Assembly: GCA_964574325.1 (NCBI GenBank)
Contig: CAZNMY010000021.1
Span: 6,531-70,530 of the forward strand
Direction: 5' to 3'
Length of the DNA: 64,000 nucleotides
Origin: CAMDPA01 sp964574325
Lineage (GTDB): Bacteria > Pseudomonadota > Alphaproteobacteria > Rhizobiales > Hyphomicrobiaceae
In this document: piece by piece, positions 53,214 through 62,628 of the stretch
Numbering within the stretch: position 1 is the stretch's first letter
Layout of the letters: each line of letters opens with the position of its first letter
Program-made: the position numbers and the translations under genes
Notes under the pieces: generated by a model
What the model was told of the DNA's origin: nothing
The model's database searches: none
The model's input: only the letters and a program-made list of their open reading frames with translations

Positions 53214-54478
53214 CGACCGAGATCACGACGTTGCCGTCCGGTGTGCGCGTCGTCAGCCACGCGATGCCACACCTGGAAACGGTATCGCTCGGCGTTTGGG
53301 TGGCGGCAGGCGCCCGCCACGAGACGGCGGCCGAGAACGGCATCTCGCACATGCTCGAACACATGGCCTTCAAGGGAACCGCGCGCCGCACGCCGCGGGC
53401 GATCGCGGAGGAGATCGAGCAGGTCGGCGGGGAACTCAATGCGGCGACCAGCCTCGAGATGACCGCCTACTATGCCCGTGTGCTGAAGGGAGACGAGGCG
53501 GTCGCGTTGGATATCCTGGCCGATATTCTGCAGAACTCCAGCTATGCGCAGGTCGAGATGGAGCGGGAGCGGGAGGTGATCCTCCAGGAGATCGCAGGCA
53601 TCAACGATTCTCCCGACGAGCTCGCCTACGATCTGCTCCAGGATGCGGCATTTCCAGAGCAGCCTGTCGGGCGGCCTGTGATCGGAACGCCACAGACGGT
53701 GGCCAGTTTTTCGGCGGATGATCTCAGACGGTTCCTCCGGGAGCGCTATGTCGCGTCGAGTACAGTCGTTTCCGCCGCAGGAGCTGTCGTCCACGACGAG
53801 CTGGTGCGCCACGTTGAGGCCCAATTCGGCGCACTGAATGGTGGGCAGGGAATCGGTTCGGTCGAGGCGAGGTACGTAGGGGGCGTTCGCTCGGCTTCGA
53901 AGACGTTCGAGCAGTGCCACCTGCTGCTCGGTTTTGCGGCGCCGTCCTACAAGGCCAAGGATTTTCTGACGGCGCAGGTTTATTCGGGGCTGATGGGCGG
54001 GGGCATGTCGTCGAGGTTGTTCCAGGAAGTTCGGGAAGAGCGCGGGCTCTGCTACGCGATCTACTCGTCGGCATGGGGGCTGGCGGACGGCGGCATGTTC
54101 AACGTGCATGCGGCGACGGGTGCAGAAATGATGGGGGATCTCATCGAGGTCGTGACGCGGGAGCTGAAGCGCTCGGTCGAGGAGAGGCCGGAAGCCGGCG
54201 AGGTCGAGCGCGCGAAGGCGCAACTCAAGGCTGGCCTGCTGATCAGCCTGGAGAGTTCATCCGCGCGGGCCGAGCAGATGGCGCGACAGTTGCTCGTGCA
54301 CGGGCGGTTGTTGTCGCCCCGTGAGCTGATCGATCGGGTCGATGCGGTGACGCCGGAAGAGATCAGAGTATTCGCCGAGGGCATGGTGCGCGGCAGCAAG
54401 CCTTCCATCACCGTTGTCGGCGCGGGCAAGAAATCACGGAGCTGGGCCGAGACGACGGATCAGCGGATGGCAGGATAA
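53210..54478 (+). CDS. M16 family zinc peptidase (processing peptidase-like)
   Basis: 422 residues, related to the beta subunit of mitochondrial processing peptidase. The inverted zinc motif H47-M-L-E50-H51 is intact and the third ligand E127 stands 76 residues later (REVILQE), the classic spacing. The Gly-rich substrate loop GLMGGGMSSRLFQEVREERGLCYAIYS in the second half is also present, so both lobes are complete. No signal peptide, so it is cytosolic. It is coupled to thrC by ATGA and followed after 12 nt by the GNAT gene. Confidence 0.95.
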   Translation: MTTEITTLPSGVRVVSHAMPHLETVSLGVWVAAGARHETAAENGISHMLEHMAFKGTARRTPRAIAEEIEQVGGELNAATSLEMTAYYARVLKGDEAVALDILADILQNSSYAQVEMEREREVILQEIAGINDSPDELAYDLLQDAAFPEQPVGRPVIGTPQTVASFSADDLRRFLRERYVASSTVVSAAGAVVHDELVRHVEAQFGALNGGQGIGSVEARYVGGVRSASKTFEQCHLLLGFAAPSYKAKDFLTAQVYSGLMGGGMSSRLFQEVREERGLCYAIYSSAWGLADGGMFNVHAATGAEMMGDLIEVVTRELKRSVEERPEAGEVERAKAQLKAGLLISLESSSARAEQMARQLLVHGRLLSPRELIDRVDAVTPEEIRVFAEGMVRGSKPSITVVGAGKKSRSWAETTDQRMAG

Positions 54479-54490
54479 CGGAAAGGGTCG

Positions 54491-55096
54491 ATGGCGTTCC
54501 TCAGATCCGGCCTGGGATACGATCACGCCGCGAGCATTCGCGGTCATGGCGTATGGCTGCGCGCGCCGGTAGCTGCCGACTATGTCGCGTGGGCGGAGCT
54601 GCGGCAGCTTTCTCGTGCCCATCTCACGCCGTGGGAGCCACAGTGGACGCCGGACGAGCTGTCTCGGGCGTCGTTCAAGATGCGGCTTCGGCACTATGCC
54701 CGTGAGGCGCGCGAGGATCTCGGCTACGCCTACCTGATTTTTCGCACCGGTGACGACACGCTGATCGGCGGACTGACCCTGAGCAGCATTCGCCGGGGCG
54801 TGTCGCAGAGCGCTTCGCTCGGCTACTGGATGGGGCTGCCGTACATCCGGCGGGGCTACATGAGCGCCGCGGTCGAGGCTGCTTTGCAACATGGTCACGA
54901 CGTGCTGCGGCTGCATCGGATCGAAGCGGCCTGCCTGCCGTGGAACGCGGCTTCCATTGCGGTTCTGGAAGGCAGCGGTTTCGTGCGGGAAGGGCTTGCG
55001 CGGCAATACCTCAGGATCAATGGCGTGTGGCAGGATCATTTCCTCTACGCACGTCTGCCGGTTCCGCTCGCACCCGCTGCGGGGTGTGGTGCATGA
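54491..55096 (+). CDS. GNAT acetyltransferase, RimJ-like
   Basis: 201 residues with the N-acetyltransferase fold of the RimJ/RimL group: VWLRAPVAADYVAWAELRQLSRAHLTPW at the start, IGGLTLSSIRRGVSQSASLGYWMG in the middle, and the acetyl-CoA region PYIRRGYMSAAVEAALQH, then IEAACLPWNAASIAVLEGSGF. RimJ acetylates the N-terminus of ribosomal protein S5, but the group is broad. Its stop overlaps the ATG of the EAL protein (ATGA), so the four genes from thrC on form one tightly packed transcript. Confidence 0.9.
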   Translation: MAFLRSGLGYDHAASIRGHGVWLRAPVAADYVAWAELRQLSRAHLTPWEPQWTPDELSRASFKMRLRHYAREAREDLGYAYLIFRTGDDTLIGGLTLSSIRRGVSQSASLGYWMGLPYIRRGYMSAAVEAALQHGHDVLRLHRIEAACLPWNAASIAVLEGSGFVREGLARQYLRINGVWQDHFLYARLPVPLAPAAGCGA

Positions 55097-58000
55097 CGCA
55101 GCCTCGCACCGCGACTTGGGTTGCCGTGCTGCGGCTATGGCCGGGCGTTCGGTCCGCGATCGCGCTGCTGGTCGCGGTGGTGTCGGTGCTGGCGGGTGCG
55201 TCGGGGCAGGCGCTCGCGCTCAAGTCGGTGCCTCTGGCGGCCGATCAGGACTCGGTCGAGATCACCGTCGATGCCGAAATCCTGGGCTCGCGAGGCGATG
55301 CGATCCAGGTCGAGACCGCGCCAGATGGCGAAGGCATGGTCGGGCGCATGTCGGTGCGGGCGTCGGCCCAGGGGCTCAGCCCGAACTGGCTGGTGTTCGC
55401 GCTGCGCAATACGACGGACAAGCCGATGGAGCGGTGGGTGACCGCCGAGCGCTATTCGGTGATCGGGTCGGGCATCGTGTGGCCCAATCTCGATTCGCGC
55501 CGGATCGAGCTGGTGACGCCGTCGCTGGGATTTCTGCCGGAGCGGGTGCGAAGCGATCGGGCCGATATCTTCAAGATCACGCTGGAGCCCGGGCAGACCG
55601 TCACCTACGTCGCGGAGTTGGCGTCGGACAGGTTCGCGCGCGTCTACGTCTGGAAGCCGCTCGAGTACGAGCTGAAAGCGCGCGATCGCCAGCTCTACAA
55701 CGGCATTCTGCTTGGGATCACGGGCGTATTGGGGATCTTCCTCACCGCGGTGTTCGCCGCGAACCACAAGCCGATCTTTCCGTCGGCCGCACTCGTGACG
55801 TGGTGCGTTCTCGCCTATCTCTGCGTCGATTTCGGCTTCTGGCACAAACTGTTCCAGCTTCGCCCGGAAGACAACGCCGTCTATCGGGCCGCGACCGAGG
55901 CGGCTCTGGCGGCGAGCCTGCTCGTCTTCATGCACATCTTCCTGCGGCTGACGGCGCTGCCGAGCCTCGCGCGGATGTTGCTGGTCGTGTGGATCATCGC
56001 GCAGATCGCGCTGGTCGGTCTCGCCGTGCTCGATGCCCGGCTCGCGGCGACGTTCGCGCGCGCGTCGTTCGGCGCCATCGGCGGGCTGGGAATTCTGGTG
56101 ACCGGCTATCTGGCTCTGCGGGGACAGGACCGGGCGTTGTCCCTTCTGCCGACATGGATACTTTTCCTGGTCTGGGTTTTCGCCGCGATGGTGACGCTGA
56201 CCGGGCGGATGTCGGGTGACGCGGTCATTTCGAGCCTGTCGGGCGGCCTCGTTCTCATCACCGTGCTGCTCGGGTTCACGGTGACGCAGTTCGCATTCCG
56301 GTCGCTCGAGCCGACGTTCGGCGCGGGGCCGGGCGAACAGCACGTGCGCTCGCTCGCGATCGACGGAGCCGGCGCGTCGGTATGGGAATGGAACGTGCGG
56401 CGCGACGAGGTGGCGACGGGGCCGTTGATCGAGGCGGCGCTGGGGCTCAACGCGGGCGAGCTTTCCTCGAAGTCCGAGGAGTTCTGCAACCATCTGCATG
56501 CCGCGGACAGAGAGCGCTTCCGGCTGCTGCTGTGGAGCGTGAAGGAGAACGGCGGCGGCGAGATACGTCTCGAATTCCGGATGCTGCACGCCGACAATTC
56601 CTATCGCTGGTTCGATCTCGAAGCGACGGCGGCGCCGGTCGCGGATCGCCGGGCGCTACGCTGCGTCGGCCTCATCCGCGACATCACGGAGGCGAAGCGC
56701 GCGCAGGAGCGCCTGCTGCACGACGCGGTGCACTGCAGCCTGACGGGGTTGCCCAATCGCGAGCTGTTCATGGATCGGCTCGGTGTCGCCGTGGCCCGCG
56801 CGAAGAACGAGCCGATGGTGATGCCGGCGGTCATCCTCATCGACGTCGACAAGTTCAGGAACGTGAATGCCGCCTATGGACTGGTGGTCGCCGACAGCCT
56901 GCTGCTGACGCTGGCGCGCCGGCTGCAGCATCACCTGCAGACGCAGGATACGCTGGCGCGGATCGGCGGCAATCAGTTCGGGCTGTTGGTGATGCAGGCG
57001 CACGAGGCCGCGGAATTGCTCGCCGTGGCGGAGAATGTGCGGCGGGCGGTGCGATCACCGATCGCGATCGCCGGCGAGGAAGTCGTGATGACGGCGGCGA
57101 TCGGCATCGCGCTGTGGGATCAGAAGATCACGACGGCGAGCGAACTCCTGAAGGATGCCGAGGTCGCACTCTATCGCGCCAAGCGTGGCGGGGCCGATCG
57201 CGCCGAGACTTTCCGGCCGGAAATGCGAAGCGAGGTCGACAATCGCGCAGCGGTCGAGAGTGATCTGCGCGCGGCGATCGACCGGCAGGAATTGCATGTC
57301 CTTTATCAGCCGATCATCTCGATCGCGACGGAGGAATTGGCGGGGTTCGAGGCACTCGTGCGCTGGCAGCATCCGCGCCTCGGCATGCTCGGGCCCAACG
57401 ATTTCGTACCGATTGCGGAGGAGAGCGATCTGATCGTGCGGTTGGGTTCGCTGGTCATGTCGCGGGCCGTCGAGGACGCGGCCGTGTGGCAGCGGCAGTT
57501 GCCGCGTGCGGACCGGCCGCTGTTCGTGTCGGTGAATATTTCGAGCCGGCAGTTGTTCCGGGCGGATCTCGTGCAGGAGATCCGGCAGGTCGTCGGCCGG
57601 ATGCTGGTGCCGCCGGGCTGTCTGCGGCTCGAGCTGACCGAGTCGCTGGTCATGGAAAATCCGGAGCGGGCGGTCGAGGTTCTCGACATGCTGAAGGCGG
57701 CGGGAGCAGGACTGTCGCTCGATGATTTCGGTACGGGGTATTCGTCGCTCGCCTACTTGAACAGGTTCCCGTTCGATACGATCAAGATCGATCGCGACAT
57801 CGTGCAGGCGAGCACGGCGGACGGCAATGGCGCAGCCATTCTCCGCTCGATCGTGGCGCTGACGCACGAGCTCGGCAAGAAGGTCGTCGCCGAAGGTGTG
57901 GAGCTGCAGGAGGACGTCGCGTTCCTGCGCCAGCTCGGTTGCGAGTACGCGCAGGGTTACTATTACGGTGAGCCGATCCCGCAGCGGGAGGTCGAGCGTA

Positions 58001-58776
58001 TGCTGCGCGCCATCCGCAAGAACGAGCGCCGGATGCAGCGGGCAGGGTTCTTCACCGGCAAGGGCCGTCGCGACAAGGGCGCGGCGCGGGCTGCCAAATC
58101 CGCTGCTCCCGCGGGTGCGGCAGCGGCTGCGGCGGCCGCCGCGGCTTCTGCGCCGCCACCGTCGCCAGTGTCGCACAACGTGTCGGCGGGGCCTGCGGAG
58201 GCCGAGCCGACTTATCCGATGGCGCCGATTTTCCCCCCGCAACAGCCTGTCCCGGTGAACGAGCCCTCGCCGCAGCACTACGGCTACATTGCGCATCCCG
58301 CCCAACCGCCCGTGTTCGGTGCGCCACCGTTCGATCAGCCATTGCCCGATACCACGATCTGGCCGGAGCCGATTGCGCACGATCCAAACGCGCCCGTTCC
58401 CCCTCCAGTGCCGCCGCTGGTTCCGGGTGGCGCAGGTGGACCAACCGCGATGCCGGGGCTCGCCGAATTGCTGGCCGTAACGGGGGGCGCGAACGGTCAA
58501 CATGCCGCTCACTACAGCGCGCCGGCAAACGATCCGTACTACGACAGGCAACCCGAGATCGTGGTCCACAGCGAGCCCGAACAGTTCGTAACTCCGGCTT
58601 CGAGGCCGCCACAGCCCGATGTCGGGGAGGGGCCCTCAGAGGTTCCGACGACACGTCCTCCGCGGCGAATTCCCGCGCCGGTGTCTCCGGATCTGTCGAA
58701 CCTGCCACCTGCCATCGCGCTCAGCTTGTCACGGCTGGCGCGAGGTAGCAAATCGGGCGACGGCAACGGTTCGTGA
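55093..58776 (+). CDS. 7TM-PAS-GGDEF-EAL protein, likely c-di-GMP phosphodiesterase
   Basis: 1227 residues. Order: signal-like helix (15-43), extracellular beta-rich domain (about 45-195), seven helices (about 205-410, 7TMR-DISM-like), a PAS domain (about 425-535), GGDEF (about 545-705), EAL (about 720-965), then a ~250-residue Pro/Ala/Gln-rich tail. The GGDEF site reads GGNQF (625-629), so cyclase activity is unlikely. The EAL domain keeps E753-A-L, SVNISSRQL, ELTESL, DDFGTGYSSL, KIDRDIV and VAEGVE, so c-di-GMP hydrolysis is likely. The start is ATG 55093, overlapping the GNAT stop. Confidence 0.92.
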   Translation: MTQPRTATWVAVLRLWPGVRSAIALLVAVVSVLAGASGQALALKSVPLAADQDSVEITVDAEILGSRGDAIQVETAPDGEGMVGRMSVRASAQGLSPNWLVFALRNTTDKPMERWVTAERYSVIGSGIVWPNLDSRRIELVTPSLGFLPERVRSDRADIFKITLEPGQTVTYVAELASDRFARVYVWKPLEYELKARDRQLYNGILLGITGVLGIFLTAVFAANHKPIFPSAALVTWCVLAYLCVDFGFWHKLFQLRPEDNAVYRAATEAALAASLLVFMHIFLRLTALPSLARMLLVVWIIAQIALVGLAVLDARLAATFARASFGAIGGLGILVTGYLALRGQDRALSLLPTWILFLVWVFAAMVTLTGRMSGDAVISSLSGGLVLITVLLGFTVTQFAFRSLEPTFGAGPGEQHVRSLAIDGAGASVWEWNVRRDEVATGPLIEAALGLNAGELSSKSEEFCNHLHAADRERFRLLLWSVKENGGGEIRLEFRMLHADNSYRWFDLEATAAPVADRRALRCVGLIRDITEAKRAQERLLHDAVHCSLTGLPNRELFMDRLGVAVARAKNEPMVMPAVILIDVDKFRNVNAAYGLVVADSLLLTLARRLQHHLQTQDTLARIGGNQFGLLVMQAHEAAELLAVAENVRRAVRSPIAIAGEEVVMTAAIGIALWDQKITTASELLKDAEVALYRAKRGGADRAETFRPEMRSEVDNRAAVESDLRAAIDRQELHVLYQPIISIATEELAGFEALVRWQHPRLGMLGPNDFVPIAEESDLIVRLGSLVMSRAVEDAAVWQRQLPRADRPLFVSVNISSRQLFRADLVQEIRQVVGRMLVPPGCLRLELTESLVMENPERAVEVLDMLKAAGAGLSLDDFGTGYSSLAYLNRFPFDTIKIDRDIVQASTADGNGAAILRSIVALTHELGKKVVAEGVELQEDVAFLRQLGCEYAQGYYYGEPIPQREVERMLRAIRKNERRMQRAGFFTGKGRRDKGAARAAKSAAPAGAAAAAAAAAASAPPPSPVSHNVSAGPAEAEPTYPMAPIFPPQQPVPVNEPSPQHYGYIAHPAQPPVFGAPPFDQPLPDTTIWPEPIAHDPNAPVPPPVPPLVPGGAGGPTAMPGLAELLAVTGGANGQHAAHYSAPANDPYYDRQPEIVVHSEPEQFVTPASRPPQPDVGEGPSEVPTTRPPRRIPAPVSPDLSNLPPAIALSLSRLARGSKSGDGNGS

Positions 58777-58815
58777 CGACGTTTCCCGATACCGGTGATT
58801 TCGAGTCCCGCCGCG

Positions 58816-60903
58816 TCAGGTGAGGATGGCGACACCATCGGCTGCTCTCACGCCTTCGCCATGCGGCAGCACGAACAGCGGGTTGATCTCGGCGTCGACG
58901 AGGCGATCCCCCAACGCCGCAGCCATTTCCGAGAACGAGACGATGGCCGAGACGAGGGCGTCGACGTCGGCCTTCGGACGGCCGCGATAGCCGTCGAGCA
59001 GCGGCCATGCCTTCAGGCTTCGGGCGAGGCCCAGGGCATCGACGCGGGACAGCGCACCGCCCGGTGGCAGCAACTTCAGCGCGGTGTCCTTGTAGAGTTC
59101 TGCGGTCACGCCGCCGAGCCCCAGCAGGATCGCGGTGCCGAGGGGATCGCGGCGGAGGCCGAGGATCAGCTCGATCCCACCCGACACCATCTCCTGCACG
59201 AGAAACCGGTCGACCTTCACGCTCGCCCGAGCGGCGACGGTGCGCTGCATTTCGTCGAGACGGGCAGCGATCGTCGCGGGCGTGATGTTGATGGCGACGC
59301 CGCCGACATCGCTCTTGTGCGTGATCGCACCGGTCAGAATTTTGAGTGCGACGGGCTTGCCGAAGTCGAGTGCTGCGGTCGTGGCTTCCTGTGCCGACGT
59401 GACGACGGTTTCCTTCACGCAGGGAATTCCGAAGCGCGCGAAGAGTTGCTTCGCCGCAGCCTCGTCGAGGGAGCCGGTGAGGCTCGGATCGACAGGAACC
59501 ACGTGCCTGGATGCAGCGGCGCTCTCTTGCGGTGTTTTCCAACCGGCGGTGCGCAGCATACCGGCGAGCGCCACGGCGCAGCTCTCCGGTGCGGTGAAGG
59601 CGGGTACGCCGCGTTCCGTCAGCAACGAGGCCGCAGCCGGGGCGTGCGGACTGACGTAGGCGATGACCGGCTTGTCGCTGCGGGCCAGGCATTCGCCGAT
59701 GGCGTCGGCCATGAGCGAGGGCTGAGCGACGCCGGACGAGCCGACGATGATGACCAGGCTGTCGTAGGTCGGGCTGTCCTGCATCGCAGTGATGGCGCCG
59801 CGAAGCACGTTGGGCTGGAGACCGGCGAGCGTCACGTCGATGGGATTGCGGTCGAGCGTCGCCTGATCGCCGGGTAGCAGCGCCTGCAGGCTCTCCGCTG
59901 TCGCTGCGTCGGGATGCGGCGTTTCGAGGCCGGCGAGGTTGAGGCTGTCGGCGATCAGCGTGCCGCCGCCGCCGGTCGAGGTGAGGATCGCGACGCGTTT
60001 GCCCTTCGGCACCCGGCCGGTCGCGAGGGCGCAGGGGATGTCGAGCAGTTCGCTGAAGTTCTCCGCCCTGATCACGCCGACGTCGGCGAACAGCGCATCG
60101 TACATGCGGTCGGAGCCTGCGAGTGCGCCGGTGTGTGAGGCGGCGGCGGCGGCGCCGGCGTCCGAGCGGCCGACCTTGAACGCGACGATAGGTTTGCCCG
60201 CACGTGCGGCCTTCAACGCGGCGGCGCGGAACTTCCCGGCGTTGCGCACGCTCTCGAGATAGAGTGCGATGACCCTGGTGTCGGGATCGTCGGCGAGATG
60301 ATCGACGAAGTCGGCGATCTCGAGGTCGACCTCGTTGCCCGTCGAGACGAGTTTGGAAAGCCCGATGCCGCGCGCGGCGGCTCGCGAAAGCAAAGAGCCG
60401 AGGATGCCGCCGGACTGCGAGGCCACGCCGATGCCGCCGACGGGAAAGCGATCCATCTCGAGCACGCTCGATACCGACAGCGTCATGCTCTCGGTGACGT
60501 TGACGAGGCCGATGGTGTTGGGGCCGAGGATGCGCATCGAGCCGGCCGCCTGCCGCAACTGCTGCTGGCGGCGCGCGCCTTCCTCGCCGGTTTCGGAGAA
60601 GCCGGATGCCACGACGATGGCTGCCTCTGCGCCGCGCTCGGCGAGCGCCTTCACCGCGTCCGCCGCACGCGCCGCGCCGAGGAGGACGAGCGCGACGTCC
60701 GGTGTCTCGGGAAGGGAGGCGATGTCCGGGTAGCAGGTGAGGCCCTGGACTTCCGTCTGGCGTGGGTTCACCGGGTAGATGTCGCCGGGAAATCCGTGTT
60801 TGAGAAGAAAGCGCACGGGAAGGCCGGCCGTCTTGGTGGGGTCGGCAGATGCACCGATCACGGCGACACGGCGGGGTTTCAGAAGGCGGGCGATGGCGGA
60901 CAT
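58816..60903 (-). CDS. ADP-forming acyl-CoA synthetase (acetate-CoA ligase family)
   Basis: 695 residues with alpha and beta parts fused. Order: CoA-binding domain (RRVAVIGASADPTKTAG), succinyl-CoA ligase-like domains with the phospho-histidine site SHTGALAG, and an ATP-grasp domain in the C-terminal 210 residues (KPVALKILTGAITHKSDVGGVAINI; DAEINPLFVL). Such enzymes interconvert an acyl-CoA plus ADP and Pi with free acid and ATP. No GNAT domain is fused, so it is not a Pat-type acetyltransferase. It diverges from the MmgE/PrpD gene with the acyl-CoA dehydrogenase further on, suggesting use of an organic acid. The acid is unknown. Confidence 0.92.
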   Translation of the reverse strand: MSAIARLLKPRRVAVIGASADPTKTAGLPVRFLLKHGFPGDIYPVNPRQTEVQGLTCYPDIASLPETPDVALVLLGAARAADAVKALAERGAEAAIVVASGFSETGEEGARRQQQLRQAAGSMRILGPNTIGLVNVTESMTLSVSSVLEMDRFPVGGIGVASQSGGILGSLLSRAAARGIGLSKLVSTGNEVDLEIADFVDHLADDPDTRVIALYLESVRNAGKFRAAALKAARAGKPIVAFKVGRSDAGAAAAASHTGALAGSDRMYDALFADVGVIRAENFSELLDIPCALATGRVPKGKRVAILTSTGGGGTLIADSLNLAGLETPHPDAATAESLQALLPGDQATLDRNPIDVTLAGLQPNVLRGAITAMQDSPTYDSLVIIVGSSGVAQPSLMADAIGECLARSDKPVIAYVSPHAPAAASLLTERGVPAFTAPESCAVALAGMLRTAGWKTPQESAAASRHVVPVDPSLTGSLDEAAAKQLFARFGIPCVKETVVTSAQEATTAALDFGKPVALKILTGAITHKSDVGGVAINITPATIAARLDEMQRTVAARASVKVDRFLVQEMVSGGIELILGLRRDPLGTAILLGLGGVTAELYKDTALKLLPPGGALSRVDALGLARSLKAWPLLDGYRGRPKADVDALVSAIVSFSEMAAALGDRLVDAEINPLFVLPHGEGVRAADGVAILT

Positions 60904-61108
60904 GGGGGACTTTCTGGGGCGATGCCTCCTTGTCTGTTACGCGAAGGGGAGGGCTTGGAGCAACCCGAGGGATCGCGGCGGGGGCGCGTCTGGACTTTCC
61001 CGAGATCCAATCGGCCGGACCGATTTCCCACCGGGCCTCCCGCACCCACCCGTTTTTGTGACATAGAACCAGGGAGGAAGCGGTGCGGCGGGCGTTTGGG
61101 AGGTGGTG

Positions 61109-62431
61109 ATGAGGCTGACTGAAGTTTTCGCGGAATTCGCCAGCGGCTTCGCGGCAAAGCCGCTCGAGCCCGAGGTCGCCCATCATGCCAAGCGGGCGGT
61201 GATCGATTGGTATGCGTCGGTACTCGCAGGCTCGATCATCGCGCCCGCGACACTGCTCGAAAAGGCCTACGCCGAAGATCTCGACCGAGGTGCCGCAAGG
61301 CTGGTCTCGGGGAGGAAGGCGACCGCAAGGACAGCCGCGCTGATAAACGGGACCGCCGCGCACGCCGAGGAAGTCGACGATATCTATCGTGAGGCGATCT
61401 ATCATCCCGGCGCACCGACGATCGCGGCGGCGATGGCTGCAGCGCAGGATTTGGGCGCGAGCGGCGATACGTTCCTCAAGGGTGTTACGGTCGGCTACGA
61501 AGTGTCGACGCGGATCGGAGCGGCGCTCGGGCGGGCGCACTACAAATACTGGCACAACACCGGGACGGTCGGGACGTTCGGCGCTGCTGCGGCTGCGGCG
61601 AGCATTTACGGTCTCGATGCGAAGCGCTTCGCGCACGCGCTGGGCACCTGTGGGACCTTCGCGGCCGGATTGCAGCAGGCGTTCCGCGCGGACTCGATGT
61701 CGAAGCCGCTCCACGCAGGGCGCGCCGCCGAAGCCGGCATTGCCGCTGCGCAGATGGCGCGCGCTGGCGTCACGGGTGCGCTCGACATCATCGACGGCGA
61801 GGCAGGGCTCGGCCGGGCGATGGGAGCGGGGCCCGATTGGGTGAAAGCCGTCGCGACGCTGGGGCGCGAATTCAACATCACGCAGATGACGTTCAAGAAC
61901 CACGCATGCTGCGGGCACACGTTCGCGGCGATCGACGGGGCGCTGGAAGTGCAGCGGATGCTCGGCGTGCGTGCCGGTGACATCGCGCGCGTTCGCGTTG
62001 CAACCTATGCGCCCGCTTTGGAAGTGGCGGGGAACGATCACCCGGTGACGTCGGCCGAGGCGCGCTTCAGTCTCAAGTATGTCGTCGCGACCGGGCTCGT
62101 TCACGGCAGTACGCGTCTCAAGGCGTTCGCGCCCGAGCGCCTGGCGTGCCGCGATACGCGCGATCTGATGACGCGGATCGACCTCGTCGTCGATCCGGAA
62201 ATCGACGCGAAATTTCCGGGCAGGCGAGCCGCGCGGGTTTCGATCGAGACGCGGGACGGACGCCGCGCCGAGTATTTCCAGCCCGATCGCAAGGGCGACC
62301 CGGAACTGCCGCTGACCGATCGCGATCTCGACGAGAAGTTCGCGGAGCTGGCCGAGCCGGTGATCGGCAAGGCGAGGGCGGATGAATTGCTCGCGCGCAT
62401 CAAGCGTCTCGAGCACGAGAAGTCTGTTTGA
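61109..62431 (+). CDS. MmgE/PrpD family protein
   Basis: 440 residues of the MmgE/PrpD fold, which includes 2-methylcitrate dehydratase, cis-aconitate decarboxylase and iminodisuccinate epimerase. Family segments: AKRAVIDWYASVLAG, TAALINGTAAHAEEVDDI, HPGAPTIAAAMAAAQ, FKNHACCGHTFAAIDGAL and LKYVVATGLVHGS. The ATG at 61109 has GGGAGG upstream; the two GTG codons just before it are not needed. No prpB/prpC is present, so 2-methylcitrate metabolism is not indicated. A substrate among small di- or tricarboxylates is likely. Confidence 0.9.
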   Translation: MRLTEVFAEFASGFAAKPLEPEVAHHAKRAVIDWYASVLAGSIIAPATLLEKAYAEDLDRGAARLVSGRKATARTAALINGTAAHAEEVDDIYREAIYHPGAPTIAAAMAAAQDLGASGDTFLKGVTVGYEVSTRIGAALGRAHYKYWHNTGTVGTFGAAAAAASIYGLDAKRFAHALGTCGTFAAGLQQAFRADSMSKPLHAGRAAEAGIAAAQMARAGVTGALDIIDGEAGLGRAMGAGPDWVKAVATLGREFNITQMTFKNHACCGHTFAAIDGALEVQRMLGVRAGDIARVRVATYAPALEVAGNDHPVTSAEARFSLKYVVATGLVHGSTRLKAFAPERLACRDTRDLMTRIDLVVDPEIDAKFPGRRAARVSIETRDGRRAEYFQPDRKGDPELPLTDRDLDEKFAELAEPVIGKARADELLARIKRLEHEKSV

Positions 62432-62485
62432 GAGACGGTCTGGCTCGATGACCGGGGCATATCCTCAGGAACTCGATTTTCTGTC

Positions 62486-62575
62486 ATCCCGGTGCTCGTC
62501 ACCGGGATCCAATGCGCCAAAATCGCCAACGCACCTGCAAGTTGCACGCTGGGTCCCGGGAACGAGCCCCGGGAC
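62486..62575. repeat. Paired CCCGG hairpins, dispersed palindromic repeat
   Basis: Hairpin 1 is ATCCCGGTG/CACCGGGAT (62486-62494 with 62500-62508, loop CTCGT). Hairpin 2 is GTCCCGGG/CCCGGGAC (62553-62560 with 62568-62575). The two are themselves inverted copies: the reverse complement of the right half repeats GTCGTCCCGG-GCTCGT-CCGGGA-CCA of the left. GTCATCCCGG-type palindromes are common dispersed repeats in Alphaproteobacteria. They fill most of the 197-nt gap between the PrpD-like and acyl-CoA dehydrogenase genes. Confidence 0.7.
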
Positions 62576-62628
62576 GACACCTTCGTTTTTCATCGTCGGC
62601 TCAGGCGAATGGATAATCGGGAGATGAG

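Noticed and set aside
58721..62416. 1231-codon minus-strand open frame over the acyl-CoA synthetase and PrpD genes
   Set aside because: Its translation is Arg/His/Pro-rich with no motif, while the other frames encode clear enzymes.
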